In this document: positions 11,510 through 22,783 of the stretch, in pieces | How positions within the stretch are numbered: the stretch's first letter is position 1 | Layout of the letters: each line of letters opens with the position of its first letter | Source of the DNA: Rehmannia glutinosa | Taxonomy: Eukaryota > Streptophyta > Magnoliopsida > Lamiales > Orobanchaceae | Direction: 5' to 3' | Length of the DNA stretch: 64,000 nt | Assembly: GCA_016081115.2 (NCBI GenBank) | Contig: CM071936.1 | Coordinates: 90,201,943-90,265,942 of the forward strand | Translations under genes and position numbers: made by a program | Notes under the pieces: model-generated | Told to the model about the DNA's origin: nothing | The model's database searches: none | What the model saw: the letters and a program-made list of their open reading frames with translations, nothing else

Positions 11510-11975
11510 GTTTAAATATCTAATTTGAATATAAGAATTAATATAAGATGATTTAGTTGGCGGGTCCTTCGCAACGCTATGTCAAGTAATTGATTATTAT
11601 GAAAAATGACAAGTTTTAAGGAAAGTAATGAGTTTTTTCTCTCTCAGAGAGTTTGGTTTTTCCAGGTGCAAAATTTGAATCCTAGAAATGTGTCTTCTTT
11701 GGTCCGTTAGAGTCTTGCTAGGGTTTCGTCTTTCTTTGTGGTCCTTCCTTTGTTGTTTCTCTTCTGTGTCTTCTCTTCACATTTGTATTTTCAAGCCTGG
11801 TCCGTAAGCTTTGTTGTGTTTCGTCTTTTTTATTTTGTTTTCTTTTTGTGTTGGGTGTACTGTGTTGTGTTTTTCTCTGTGTTTGTCTTTTTCATTTGTT
11901 TCCTTGTTTGGTTTTATGCTCTTACAGGATTGGTTTCTCGGATAAAGTCTTGAGTGAGTTGAGGATTCCCTGAAG

Positions 11976-12965
11976 ATGGAACGGGAGCTTGCGAAGAAAG
12001 TTTGGAAAAGTTTTCTCGGTCGATTAAGGAAAAATATGGCATTGACCTTGATGAGGAAGATGTGGTGTTCAAGTAAAAATGAATGTCATCGAAGTCTTTT
12101 GGTAAGGTGCTTGGAAAAAGGAAAGTGAATTTTAAGGGTTAAAGAAAATGTTGCTAAGTGTATGGCCGATTAGTAATTAAATGCATTCTCGGGAGCTCGG
12201 TTTTAATTTATTTGGATTTGTTTTTCATCCCATTTGGAGAAAGCTAGGTGTCTTAGATGGTAAGTTGTGGTCGTTTGATAACCGAGTTTATTGTGCTTAA
12301 AGAATGGCGAAGGGTGAATATAAATTCGAGAGCTTTGCACATATTGACATTTGGGTTCAAGTGTGGAACCTTCCCGCATATCGGCTCTGCTCTCGTGTGG
12401 GGCTCAAACCGGGAAGGGTGTTTCTTGCGTCAAGGATGTTATTATTAGGAATCCGGGAGTATTAGGGGTAGGTTTCGAAAATATTAGTCTCTATTGATCT
12501 CAATGTTCCATTGTTGCACGGAGTTAATTTAAAACTCAAGGGAAGAAAATTGGGTGGATTTTAAGTATGAGAATCTAGTTGGACTTTGTTATTATTGTGG
12601 TATGGTGGGACACTCCGACGAGACTGTGATGAAAAGAAAAATGATATTCTTAAGAAAGAATTGCATGAGGGTAGATATGGATAGTGGCTAAAAGTCAAGA
12701 TTTTTGGGAGGACTTAAAGCAAGTAGAGAGGCTTCTCCAAAAAAGCATGGTGCAACGGTGAACTCCCAAAATACCTTGGGAGTGATAACGAAAATAGAAA
12801 GGAAAACACAGGCAAAATCTTGATGGTGCTAATGATGAATCCATCCTGGGCCGTGAAGAGGATTGCGGTAGAGGCTAGTAGGGACCGATTCATAACCCTT
12901 CTAGTAGCCATGACAAGTGGGCGGAACAGAGCGACGGAAGATAGAGCCGATAATTTAAAGTACGC
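11976..12965 (+). pseudogene. LINE ORF1 (DUF4283 and CCHC knuckle), frameshifted
   Basis: It encodes the nucleic-acid-binding, gag-like protein of plant L1 elements. Starting at the ATG at 11,976, stretches of the DUF4283 fold can be followed across frames (EKYGIDLDEEDVVFK near 12,030; SFDNRVIVLKEW-like near 12,270; WVQVWNLPA-like near 12,350). A CCHC zinc knuckle (CYYCGMVGHS, then ETC) lies at 12,585-12,630. Several frameshifts and stops prevent a continuous product. Confidence 0.65.
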
Positions 12966-13369
12966 CTAATGAAATTCTTTGTCTTGAGGATGGTGATGAT
13001 GCGATGGTTAATGGATATTGTGGAATGGAACTAGTGGATGTTCAAGTTCAAGATGCAGGGAGAGTTCCGTTAGGAGATATTTCAAATCAAAACAAAACCT
13101 CCACTCTCGGGGATTGTGGGATGTGGAAAACAAGGAAAACATGGTCCATGTTGAAATCTAAAAAGAATAATTTGGGTAAAGAAAATACGGTCGAGGGAAA
13201 GGAAAGGAGATTGTGGGATGTAAAAAAAATACTGATCATTTAGTGGATGAGGAAGAATATGAGGGGGAGACAGAGAATGGGTTAAATCTGAATAAAAAGC
13301 TTAGGTTAGAGCCTGGTGTGACTAATTTGGTGGAGGAAGCCGGCCCATAATCGGCCCCAAAGTGAATTA

Positions 13370-14000
13370 AGGTATGTGTGTGGAATTGTAGAGGGTAGGA
13401 AGGCCCTCTAGTTTCCCGATTGAAGGAGTTTTGGAGACTCCTCCTTCCGATTTTTTGTTCCTTTGTGAAACAAAAAAAGTTGGCGTTTGTAAAAGCGTGT
13501 GCAAGAATATTAAGGTAGAAGATAGGTGGTTTTGTGTTGATCCTCAAGGTGTTAGTGGTGGTTTATTGGTGGCTTGGTCTAGGAAAATTACAATCCTGAA
13601 AATTGTTTCTAGCTCTTTTTGTGTGGAGATTGAATTTATTAAGGATGGGAGTATCTAAGGAATTATAGAAACAGGTGGGGAGGGGGATTTGTGGTTCCTT
13701 GCAGGGGATTTTAATGACATATCTTTGAATTTTGAAAATAAAGGGGGAGAGTGAGACCCCAATGGAGTTTTAACAGATTTAATAACTTCATCATAGGAAT
13801 GGATATGCATGATATACCTTCAGTGGGGGAAGAATTCACATGGGCTAATAATAGGGAAGGCGAAGGTTTCGTGGAAGAAAAGTTGGATAGAGTGTTTGGA
13901 TCGGCTAGTTGGTGTCGAAATTTCCTACTGACTACGGTTAAGATCGAGTTCAAAGCTTCTTCCGATCATTGTTTACTTGTTTTTGGAGACTAGCTCTAGA
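13370..14000 (+). pseudogene. LINE APE-type endonuclease domain
   Basis: This is the target-nicking endonuclease at the start of ORF2. Visible landmarks in order: WNCRG (13,380), ETKK (13,467), a GGLLVAW core (13,560), GDFND (about 13,706), EEFTWANN (13,832), LDR (13,883) and SDH (13,963). These correspond to the catalytic and structural motifs of the AP-endonuclease-like fold. The glycine-rich GLG normally after WNCRG is altered, and several frameshifts break the domain. Confidence 0.75.
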
Positions 14001-14173
14001 GAAAATATTAAAAAGAAGAGATTTTATTTTGATGCTAGATGGACTGAGATTGAGGGAGTTGAGGGAGTTGTTAGTGAAGCCTGGAGAGTTCCCTTCTCAG
14101 GCACCCGTATGTTTCAAGTGAAATCTAAAATCAAGAATTATAGGATGGAACTTCTGAAATGATGTGGTAATTT

Positions 14174-15451
14174 GTGCTTAAATTCTGCATCTCAGATTAC
14201 TTCATTAAAATTTTTATAGATATCATGAGAGTGCAAGCTGGGAATAGGGACTGGATCTCTTGGGACAAATTGAAAAGAGAGTTGCATGGTGCTTATGCTA
14301 AGGAAGAGAATTTTTGGAGACAGAAGTCTATGGTTGAGTGGCTGCAAAAAGGGGACAAAAATACGAAATTTTTCCATGCCTACGCTACCCAGAGGAGGAT
14401 GTCAAACAATATTCTGCAGCTATCTAGAAGAGATGGGTCCAAATGTGTTACTGAAAAAGAAATTCTGAGTGAAGTTACTGATTTTTATACTGGCCTGTTT
14501 AAAACTGATGGTATGCAGAGTGAGCCTAATGTTCTTGAAGGAATCCCTCTCTCAGTTACTGAAGATTTGAACCAGAGACTTACTCTCCCTGTTGGTGTTG
14601 CTGAAATTAAACAAGCTCTTTTCGATATGCACCCGCATAAAGCTCCCGGTATGGATGGTATGAGTCCCTTCTTTTTTCAATCCTTTTGGAAATTTGTCCA
14701 GGATGATGTTTGTTGTGCTGTTTCAAATTTTTTTGAGTCTGGGAAAATGCTTAGGAGCATGAACCAGGCTTTAATTACTTTGATTCCAAAAGTCAAGAAT
14801 CCTACTTCTATTTCTCATTATAGGCCTATTAGCTTATGTAATGTGGTTTATAAAATAATTTCTAAAGTGCTGGCTAATAGGCTTAAACTGTGTCTTGATT
14901 TTTGCATCTGTGAGAGTCAATCAGCATTTATTCCTGGTAGACAACTTATGGATAATGTGGTCATTGCCCATGAATGCATACACTTCTTGAATAGGCACAG
15001 GAGAGGTAAGAAAGGGTACATGGCAGTCAAGCTTGACATGGCTAAGGCGTATGATAGAGTGGAGTGGAGTTGTGTTAAAGATGCTATGCAAAAAATGGGT
15101 TTTCATTCCACTTTCATCAACTGGATTTTGCAATGTATCTCTACTTCTTCTTTTTCTTTCAACCTTAATGGATCTACTTGTGGATTTATTACTCCTTCTA
15201 GAGGTCTAAGACAAGGGAATCCCGTATCCCCGTATCTTTGCATTCTTGTCTCAGAAGTATTCTCAAATCTTATTACTCAAGCTGTTATTGCCAAAAAGTT
15301 TAATGGGATTAAATTGTGCAAAAACAGCCCAGTGATCACTCATTTACTTTTTGCTGATGACTCCTTGATTTTTTGTGAAGCTACTGTTAATCAAGCCCTG
15401 GTTTTAAAGAATATCCTTGAAAATACAAGTGTGCTTCTGGGCAGCTTGTAA
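14174..15451 (+). CDS. LINE reverse transcriptase core
   Basis: This 425-residue open stretch carries the RT palm of an L1-type LINE. It shows KAPGMDGM, the fingers motif YRPISLCNVVYKIISK, the A motif KLDMAKAYDRVEW, the B motif SRGLRQGNPVSPYL and the catalytic FADDS in motif C. It is a downstream piece of ORF2; the methionine at its start is not a real start. The frame breaks near 15,440 (the phrase becomes VLLGSL then stop) and resumes in another frame by 15,558. It would act in target-primed reverse transcription if the ORF were whole. Confidence 0.92.
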   Translation: MLKFCISDYFIKIFIDIMRVQAGNRDWISWDKLKRELHGAYAKEENFWRQKSMVEWLQKGDKNTKFFHAYATQRRMSNNILQLSRRDGSKCVTEKEILSEVTDFYTGLFKTDGMQSEPNVLEGIPLSVTEDLNQRLTLPVGVAEIKQALFDMHPHKAPGMDGMSPFFFQSFWKFVQDDVCCAVSNFFESGKMLRSMNQALITLIPKVKNPTSISHYRPISLCNVVYKIISKVLANRLKLCLDFCICESQSAFIPGRQLMDNVVIAHECIHFLNRHRRGKKGYMAVKLDMAKAYDRVEWSCVKDAMQKMGFHSTFINWILQCISTSSFSFNLNGSTCGFITPSRGLRQGNPVSPYLCILVSEVFSNLITQAVIAKKFNGIKLCKNSPVITHLLFADDSLIFCEATVNQALVLKNILENTSVLLGSL

Positions 15452-15557
15452 ACTTTGATAAATCCTCTGTTTTTTTCCAGCTTCAATACCCTATCAGAAC
15501 AAAAATGATATATGTGAGTGCTTAAATGGAATTTAAATGCAAAAGTCTTGTTGATAC

Positions 15558-16913
15558 TTGGGTTTACCCATGGGGATTGGTAGAACAAAGAGAGAAATCT
15601 TTAATTATGTGTTTGATGCCACTCAAAAAAGGATTCAAAATTGGAAAAATAGGTTCTTGTCAACTGCAGGAAAAGAAACTCTCATTAAAGCTGTTTTGGA
15701 TGCTCTTCCAGTTTTTGTAATGTCATGTTTTAAATTGCCTATAAGCATCTGTCAAGCTATTTGTACAGTGACTGCAAACTTTTGGTGGGGAGAGATGGAA
15801 GGAGGAAGCAAAAAAATCCACTGGAAGGCTTGGAAAAATATTACAACACCTAAGATGGAGGGAGGGTTGGGATTTCATGATCTTCAGCTTTTCAATAAGG
15901 CTCTTCTTGCTAAGCAGTTGTGGAGGATCTTGTCAATGCCTAATCTGTTGATGAGCCAGGTTCTTAAAGCAAAATATTTCCCTTGTTGTGAGTTGATAGA
16001 GGCTAAGGCTAATAAGAGTGCTTCATGGCTGTGGAAATGTTGGATGGAGGCCAAACCTACTCTTCTTAGAGGTCTGAGGTATGATATTGGTGATGGAAGA
16101 TCTATTCAGATTCGGAAGTTTCCCTGGATGCCTGATGTGAATTGTTTTGTTCCTGTTATGCCTTTGTCTAGTGAGGCATTTCCTACAATGGTTTGTGAAT
16201 TACTTTCTGAGGATGGTACCAGATGGAATACACAGTTGGTGAGACAGAGCTTTTGTGAGAAAGATGCTGAATGTATCCTTGCTATTTCTATTGATAGACC
16301 TCAGCAGCCAGACAAACCTTTCTGGCATTTTGACAAGAAGGGATTTTTTTCGGTTAAATCTGCTTATCAGTGCTTAATAAAGGATAAAGTTGCTGAGCTG
16401 GAGCATGCAGAAGACAGTGGTAAAAGAGAAAAAAAGCTGAAGCTGTGGGATTGCATTTGGAAGTTGAAAATCCAAAACAAAATTAAGTTTTTCCTTTGGA
16501 AATGTTGTTTTGGTATCCTGCCATCTAAGGTTAATGTGAGTAAAAAAGGTTTACAAATTGATATTATTTGCCAACTCTGTGGTATGGAGACTGAGACTAG
16601 TGAACACATCTTTTTTGGGTGTGGCAGAGCAAAGATGATTTGGAAAATTGCTCCGGTTAATTGGGATGGAATTCATGATAAACAGGGGTCTTTTTTTGAA
16701 TGGTGGGCTGCTATTTGCTCAATGCCAAGGAAGGGGGTTTTCTATGAAAGGATTGAACTCACCACATATATCTTGTGGTGGTTGTGGAAAACTAGGAACT
16801 TGTGGATGTTTCAACATGTTTGGAAACCAGAGAAAGCAGTGATAGATTCAGCTATTAATGATTGGCATGAGTTTAATGTTGTGGGCTGTCAAAAGGGGAA
16901 GCAAGATAATTGA
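15558..16913 (+). CDS. LINE ORF2 C-terminus: RT thumb and zinc-binding domain (zf-RVT)
   Basis: This 451-residue stretch continues ORF2 in a new frame. It begins at the conserved YLGLPMG position (here GLPMGIGRTKRE), continues with the WKNRFLSTAGKE and NFWWGE blocks, and ends with a zf-RVT domain in which Cys and His residues are visible around CQLCGMETETSEHIFFGC. No RNase H domain is seen after it. The stop at 16,911-16,913 is followed by about 525 bases of 3' UTR to the A tail. Confidence 0.88.
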   Translation: MGLPMGIGRTKREIFNYVFDATQKRIQNWKNRFLSTAGKETLIKAVLDALPVFVMSCFKLPISICQAICTVTANFWWGEMEGGSKKIHWKAWKNITTPKMEGGLGFHDLQLFNKALLAKQLWRILSMPNLLMSQVLKAKYFPCCELIEAKANKSASWLWKCWMEAKPTLLRGLRYDIGDGRSIQIRKFPWMPDVNCFVPVMPLSSEAFPTMVCELLSEDGTRWNTQLVRQSFCEKDAECILAISIDRPQQPDKPFWHFDKKGFFSVKSAYQCLIKDKVAELEHAEDSGKREKKLKLWDCIWKLKIQNKIKFFLWKCCFGILPSKVNVSKKGLQIDIICQLCGMETETSEHIFFGCGRAKMIWKIAPVNWDGIHDKQGSFFEWWAAICSMPRKGVFYERIELTTYILWWLWKTRNLWMFQHVWKPEKAVIDSAINDWHEFNVVGCQKGKQDN

Positions 16914-17456
16914 TTGTTCTTATTTTTCTGTTTGGTGTTGCTGGTATGTTTGTTGAGTAGGATGGATTTGCATCAGTGCTCTGTCTTTTTGATGGATGGT
17001 GGTTGTCTTTTTTGAAGAGCTCATTGTGGTTGGCTTGGTTGTGCATTGGGATTTGGCTAGGATTCTATGGAATCAGTGACTTCTTTGATGCTATTTATGT
17101 GTGAGTTGGTGGGCATGGTTTGGTTTGAGGCTTTGAATTGTGGATTGATGTCTTTGGGTATAAGAGTTTCTCCCAGGCTTCCTGGTTTGTACATAATTTT
17201 TGTCCCTTATAAGCTTAGACATCAAACTTAGATTGTTGCTGCAGTTTTTGTTTCTTTTCATGATTTTAGTTTGGTGCTGAATGTTTCAGCCTGCTAGGAA
17301 TATCCCTGGGATATTTACTTTGTTTTATCTGGTGGTGACCAATTGTTACCAGTAGTGAAGCTGTTCTTCAATTCTGTTTGTAATCGGACTGACTTTTTGC
17401 CGAATTATTAATGAAATCTCTCTATCGTTTCGATAAAAAAGGAAAGTAATGAGTTT

Positions 17457-18787
17457 GATGTAAAGTTATGACCATTGACCACTATTTAGATGTTTACCGA
17501 CCATGCTGATACAATGAAATTAACTAAGAGAATTAATTACTAATTGTCTCAATAATAACAGCGATACATTTAGTCAACGGTTTCTTTTACTGTGCATTAT
17601 TCACATCCTTTTTCATCTAAATACATCATCTCTATCTAATTACACTAATGCCATGAATTTAAAATATTATAATGCTTTCATACATAATATTTCAGTCACA
17701 TGATTGTGCAACAAATTCACATGCCACATGATCGCGCCACAAAGTCCCACAAAGCTGGGGAAGGGTAAGTTGGAAAATTTGGGGGAATTGTATTAAGTTA
17801 AGGTTGTTTTAACAAAAAAAAAAAAAAAAAAAAAAAGAGGAGTATAAATAAAAAGTGGGTGTATTTAGAGAAAAAGAAGGTGTGATTAGCATCACCCTTT
17901 CTTTATATGCCTGCGAAAAATGTGGGGATAAAAATATCTTTATTTTTTATCTTAGAATGTGTTTTGCATTTAAGGATGCAAGAGCTAATTTCTTTTCTTT
18001 CTAAATTCTTATTATATAAGACTTGTATTATTTTGACAATTTGAATTAAATTGATTTCAAATTATTCAATAAATGTAAATTAGTTATTTAATTACTGTGG
18101 TGGATATAAAATTCTTCCAGAATATTTGAGATTCCTAAACATAAATCAGAATATTCACACTTAAGCTACATCTCATTAACAATTTAAATAATATTTAAAT
18201 ACTTTAACTATTAATCTTCAAATACTAATTACTACCTCAGAATACATTCTTAGCCAATTCGATTTGTACCGTGAGATATATGAGTATGTGTATGCTGACA
18301 TCGAATTAATTTCGTCCACACGTTCAAATGTTTGAGGAAAATATGTTAGGAAATTTATTTCCTACTTTCTAGTGTGAGTAACATAAGTTATAAAACAAAC
18401 CAAAAAAGGCCAACAAAACAACTCCAACAAATTAGAACGTCAACTATTGTTCAGCCAAAAAAATCAAAACTTTGAAAATACAAAGAAAATAACTCCAACC
18501 CCAGTTCAAATACAAATCAAACACGCAAAAATCGACACTTTTAAATAAATAAAATCACCAAAAGCACAAAACCCCAAAACCCTTTTCACATAAACTTTAA
18601 AAAAAAAAAATGGGAAAAGGAAAAAAAAAAGTTTTAAGAAAAACCAAGACTGAGGTAATTCAATTATATTAGTCATTTAATAATTAATGTGCTAAATTAA
18701 GTAATCTAAATATAGTAGAGTCCATACGACTACAATGTTTAATATTGAAAAGAATGATTAGATACCGAATATCGATATCTATATCTA
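17457..18787. other. Intergenic AT-rich sequence
   Basis: No coding region is supported. It contains a poly-A run (about 17,813-17,836) and short simple repeats. There is no recognisable transposon end between the LINE target duplication and the Helitron 5' end. Confidence 0.5.
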
Positions 18788-18826
<39 letters not shown>

Positions 18827-20834
18827 AGGAGTCATTTGGAAATAGCAAGTTAAATTTTCCCGCCTATTTATAGTTACTATAAAAAGTAATAAAAATATAT
18901 ATATAAATAAGAAGTGATAAATATTTGGTATTTCATTATTTTTGGTAGTCAACTTGCTTTAAACAACCACTTCTTAAAATGATATAAAAAATAGGACTAT
19001 GTGCATATACAGATATACTACATTAATTATTGTGTTTATCTTTTTCCTTTTTTAAAAAACATTAATAACTTTTTCGTTTTTGATCCGTTTTTTTACGTAT
19101 AATGTATCAAATTAACCATTTTTCACAATTTCGGTTGACGCCCATATTGCATAAAAATATAACAAATAAAAATATAAAAATATTTATCTATTATTTTGTA
19201 GTTTGTAATGAGCTTTAAAAATAAAGCATTGGTCTGAACATCAATTCATATATTCATGTATTTTGGATATTTATGATATATGTGTAGTTATTTAGGTTTA
19301 ACACATTTCTTATATAAATATATAGAATTTTAATTAAATTTATTAAATTCAATTAAAAATACTTATTCTAATGTGGTAATAGGCCAAATTGTCCATTTCT
19401 CGTTTGTGTGAAAATGAAAAATAGTCATGTGTTTCCAAAAATATAAAAATTGATGCCGTCCTTAACTCGGTACAAGTTACATAATTTGGTACCGAGTTAT
19501 GTATCTCAAGATGTCGAGTTACACCCCATAAATGAAGAAAAAAAGGTAAAATGGACATTTCAACTAAAAAATGACTAAAAAACATGGCTAAAAATATTTT
19601 TGCTATGGAGAAAAGGCCAAAAATCCGATAGATTCTATTTTAATAGAAGAAATATCTCAAAATATGTATTCAAAATTTATATATCACATATATCCATACA
19701 TAGCATTATATATATATATATATATATATATATTCATGTAAGAATAAAATTAAGATTTGTTTTATTTATCAATATATTTTTTTATATTAACGTACTTTTC
19801 ATGTTAATAAAAATTATTTTTCATATTTATTAATGAATTTTGATATTCAAGTTTCAAAGTTGAACATTCGGAATTAGATATGATTTGTTTGTTTGATAAT
19901 TTTTTAATATATGTGTATATGTATAATTAAATAGTTTTTGTTTTTTTGAAAAGTTTCATTTTCCCTTAAAAATGCTTTGTTAAATATAAAACATGTTTCT
20001 TGTTTAATTTCTTTAATAATTTTGACAATTGTCCGTTTTCTAAACCCCAAAGAATATTAAAATTTGAAATGAATTTATTATTGATTATAAATATAATTTA
20101 TTAAATATTGATATTGGGCAATAATAAAAATCAACATTGGACAGATTAAAACTTTTTTAAACTTTTAAATTCTTAGAGATAATTGATAAACATGTTTTAT
20201 AAATATATATAATTCATACTCACACAACCAAATATTTCGCATTTAAAGATTTTTTTATAATTTATCATAATTTTTTTATTGTTTAATCGTAGGATTTATT
20301 ATTAAATTAATTATCTTTATAGTTTAATTATTTTTGAAAATTTAAAACTTAAAGCAATCACTTTGTTTCTTTTTTTTTTTAAAACATAGATAAAATAAAT
20401 CCATAATTTGTAAAATAAAGAATAAGAACAAGTAAAATTATAAAAACTATTGGTTTAACTTTTAGAATTAATAAAATAAAAAATTATAAATAGAATCAAT
20501 ACTAATAATGGATAAATAATATACATATTCGGGATTGGGGATGAGAACGGAGAATCCTGTTTTATCTAATCCGAATGAGAAGGGAGACGGGGATATAAAT
20601 ATCGTCTTTGTCCCATCCCCGATTCTAGAAAGCTGAGAGAATCCCTATCCCCGCTCCCATACTCGAATTAATTGGGGATTTTCCGTCTCATTCTATTCGC
20701 TTACCAACGGGGATGTTGTCATCCCCGAATGCGGTGATATAATTCATATAATTATTAGAAAAATGTACATGTGACAATACAAAACATAGGCCTTACAGAT
20801 ATACACCACGTGCATCGCACGGGTAAAAGACTAG
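18788..20834 (+). mobile_element. Non-autonomous Helitron
   Basis: The 5' end reads TCTATATATATA followed by AAAGAGGAGTCATTTGG and a CCCGCC tract, a form common in plant Helitrons. The 3' end has a short hairpin CGTGC-ATC-GCACG at 20,809-20,821, a 9-base spacer and CTAG at 20,831-20,834. The flanking bases are A at 5' and T at 3', the expected insertion dinucleotide. There is no Rep/helicase coding region in about 2.05 kb. The exact 5' start could be up to 10 bases to the left because of the TA microsatellite. The interior includes a GGGGATGAGAACGG-type stretch at 20,530-20,720. Confidence 0.75.
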
Positions 20835-21467
20835 TTATTGTAATTAGAGGATTATGGACACCCTAGTTAATTTGTATATAAAAAAGAACCTTGGTTATGG
20901 CCCCTCCATCTAAGTAGAGATGTAAATAAGTGACCCCTCTAGCCAGCCCTAAAAATTTGAAGGTTGGGCCTAAATATCATAAGACCTTGTAATATAAGGG
21001 CTTTTTAGCTCCGGTCCCTGATTAGCCTGTGGCCGAATAGGGCTAGGGTCGGGTGACCACTAGGGCTTTTTTTTTAAAATAACATTTGTGTACTTTATAA
21101 ATTTATATCTAAAATTTCTACTATAATACTACCAAGTCCAATTTCGGATATGTGGCTTTAATCCCAAAGGTATGGTATTAAAATTTGTTTTTAAATATTT
21201 GTATTCAATTATTTTTTATATATTCAATCTTTACAATTTAATATGCATTAATTGATTTATTTGATCTATTTTTTTTTTTTTTGCATTGCAAATGAAGATG
21301 AAAACACTTATAGTAATGCGGTTACACCTATGTCATTGAGAGGATAGTCAAATATTATAATTAGATAAAGATGAAAGAGTATGATATCATGATTCATGAT
21401 TCCATTATTGGAATATTAGATTGCTAGTTTATTTTATTAATTCATAAAATTATTTAGAAAAATATCA
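20835..21467. other. Intergenic sequence
   Basis: No gene is seen. It includes GC-richer phrases about 'aagtgacccctctagccagccctaaa' near 20,930-21,060 that resemble degraded short repeats. Otherwise AT-rich. Confidence 0.45.
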
Positions 21468-21476
21468 TTTATTATT

Positions 21477-21750
21477 GGGATAATTACAAAAACACCCCTA
21501 AAATTTGGGCTAATTACAAGAAAACCTAGAGTTTTTGAAAATTACAAAAATCCCTTGAGATTTGATTCCGTCTAACATTTTTTTCGGTGATTTTCAAAAA
21601 TATTTTAAAAAACCCAACATTTACAAAAATATCACAATTACATCCCTTAAATTTAAGACAAAAAGAAACCTCGAAGGTTTTTTTGTAGGTTTGAAACATG
21701 TCCGGGTTTTTGTATTAACCCAAACCTCGGGGTGTTTTTATAATTATCCC
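21477..21750. mobile_element. Foldback MITE of the 'taattacaaaaac' family, copy with 9-bp target duplication
   Basis: The left end GGGATAATTACAAAAACACCCC is inverse to the right end GGGGTGTTTTTATAATTATCCC. TTTATTATT flanks both sides exactly (21,468-21,476 and 21,751-21,759), a 9-bp duplication suggesting a Mutator-like origin. It has no coding capacity. Related copies are at 754-983, 23,135-23,353 and 24,216-24,489. Confidence 0.8.
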
Positions 21751-22097
21751 TTTATTATTACTTAATTTTCATTATATTATATTATATTAGTATTTAATTT
21801 GATTAAGATATTAAACTTATAAGGCATGTCTTCATTAAAAAACAAAAAAAAAAAAGTGTAGGACAAGCCCTAGCCCGACACCGAAGGTTTTTTTGTAGTT
21901 TTGAAACATGTCGAGTTTTTTGTAATTAACCCAAACCTCGGGGGTGTTTTTGTAATTATCCCTTTATTATTACTTAATTTTCATTATATTATATTATATT
22001 AGTATTTAATTTGATTAGGAATATTAAACTTATAAGGCATGTGCTCATTAAAAAAAAAAAAAAAAAAAAAATAGTGTAGGACAAGCCCTAGCTCGAC
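21672..22097. repeat. Tandem duplication, two units of about 210 bp
   Basis: Unit 1 runs 21,672-21,881 and unit 2 runs 21,882-22,097. Each starts CGAAGGTTTTTTTGTAG, contains the right end of the MITE, the ATTATATTATATTATATTAG tract, a poly-A run and then GTGTAGGACAAGCCCTAGC. The copies differ by a few substitutions and poly-A length. The duplication took the MITE right arm with it, so it post-dates that insertion. Confidence 0.85.
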
Positions 22098-22783
22098 CTC
22101 TGGGCCAAGATTTTTCCGGCTCTTATGACTTCAGGGTTTTACCTAGCCTTTAAGAGCTAGAGCTTTTAGGGTAAGGGTAGGGAGGCGGGGCCAACCCTTA
22201 TCGACATCTCTGACAGATGTAGGCGGTTGTTTATGAGGAAGTGAGATTCGAACTCGAACTTCCCCGACTCGATACTCATGTTAAATAATCATCTCATCCG
22301 AAAGTTTATGGCCCCTCAAAGGCAGACAGTCATTTAATATTTAATTAACGATCGGATTCATGGATATGCAAATTGTTTATCAAAGATATTCTCTATTTAG
22401 GAGACAATCAATCTCTATGGGTCCAGTATTCCGATTAATTGCATGAATCTTGGTCTTAGATAATCTAGTACGATGTTTTCCTAGAATTTCTGCTTAGTTC
22501 TAGGATGTTTGTGAATTTATAATAATGTTTAAATTACAACTTCCAACAAAATATCCCACATGGGCTTACATGTTGCAAACACAAGAAACACAGCTAATCA
22601 CATGACATACGATGTCACTTAACCTTGTCGTCCTTAAAATACATTAAAAACAAATGAAGTATAAAATTATTCGACTTAGAATGTGAACCAATCAATTAAC
22701 ATAGTACAGAAGCACAAAATTTCTAGCCGTAAAAAAGATTAAAGAATCGAACCAGATTCATGGAGATGAGGTAATTTATGCAG
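22098..22783. other. 3' flank of the tomosyn-like gene
   Basis: No coding region is seen. 22,205-22,320 holds a GAGATTCGAACTCGAAC-type phrase with nearby ATCATCTCATCCGAAAG, typical of old short plant repeats. The part next to 22,784 probably includes the 3' UTR of the minus-strand gene. Confidence 0.45.

Larger units (their letters stand above)
11618..17456 (+). mobile_element. Full-length L1-type LINE with 18-bp target-site duplication
   Basis: The direct repeat AAGGAAAGTAATGAGTTT flanks the element at 11,618-11,635 and 17,439-17,456, and the 3' end has a short A tail (GATAAAAAA). Between them lie a pyrimidine-rich 5' UTR, an ORF1 with a zinc knuckle, an APE-type endonuclease, a reverse transcriptase with FADD and a C-terminal zinc-binding domain, in the order of plant L1 elements. 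The intact duplication argues for a fairly recent insertion. The 5' half (11,640-14,000) is heavily frameshifted, while the RT half is nearly open. Confidence 0.92.

Noticed and set aside
11738..11953. 71-codon ORF rich in Phe and Val, resembling a membrane protein
   Set aside because: It lies in the T-rich 5' UTR of the LINE; hydrophobicity follows from the TTT/GTT-rich composition.
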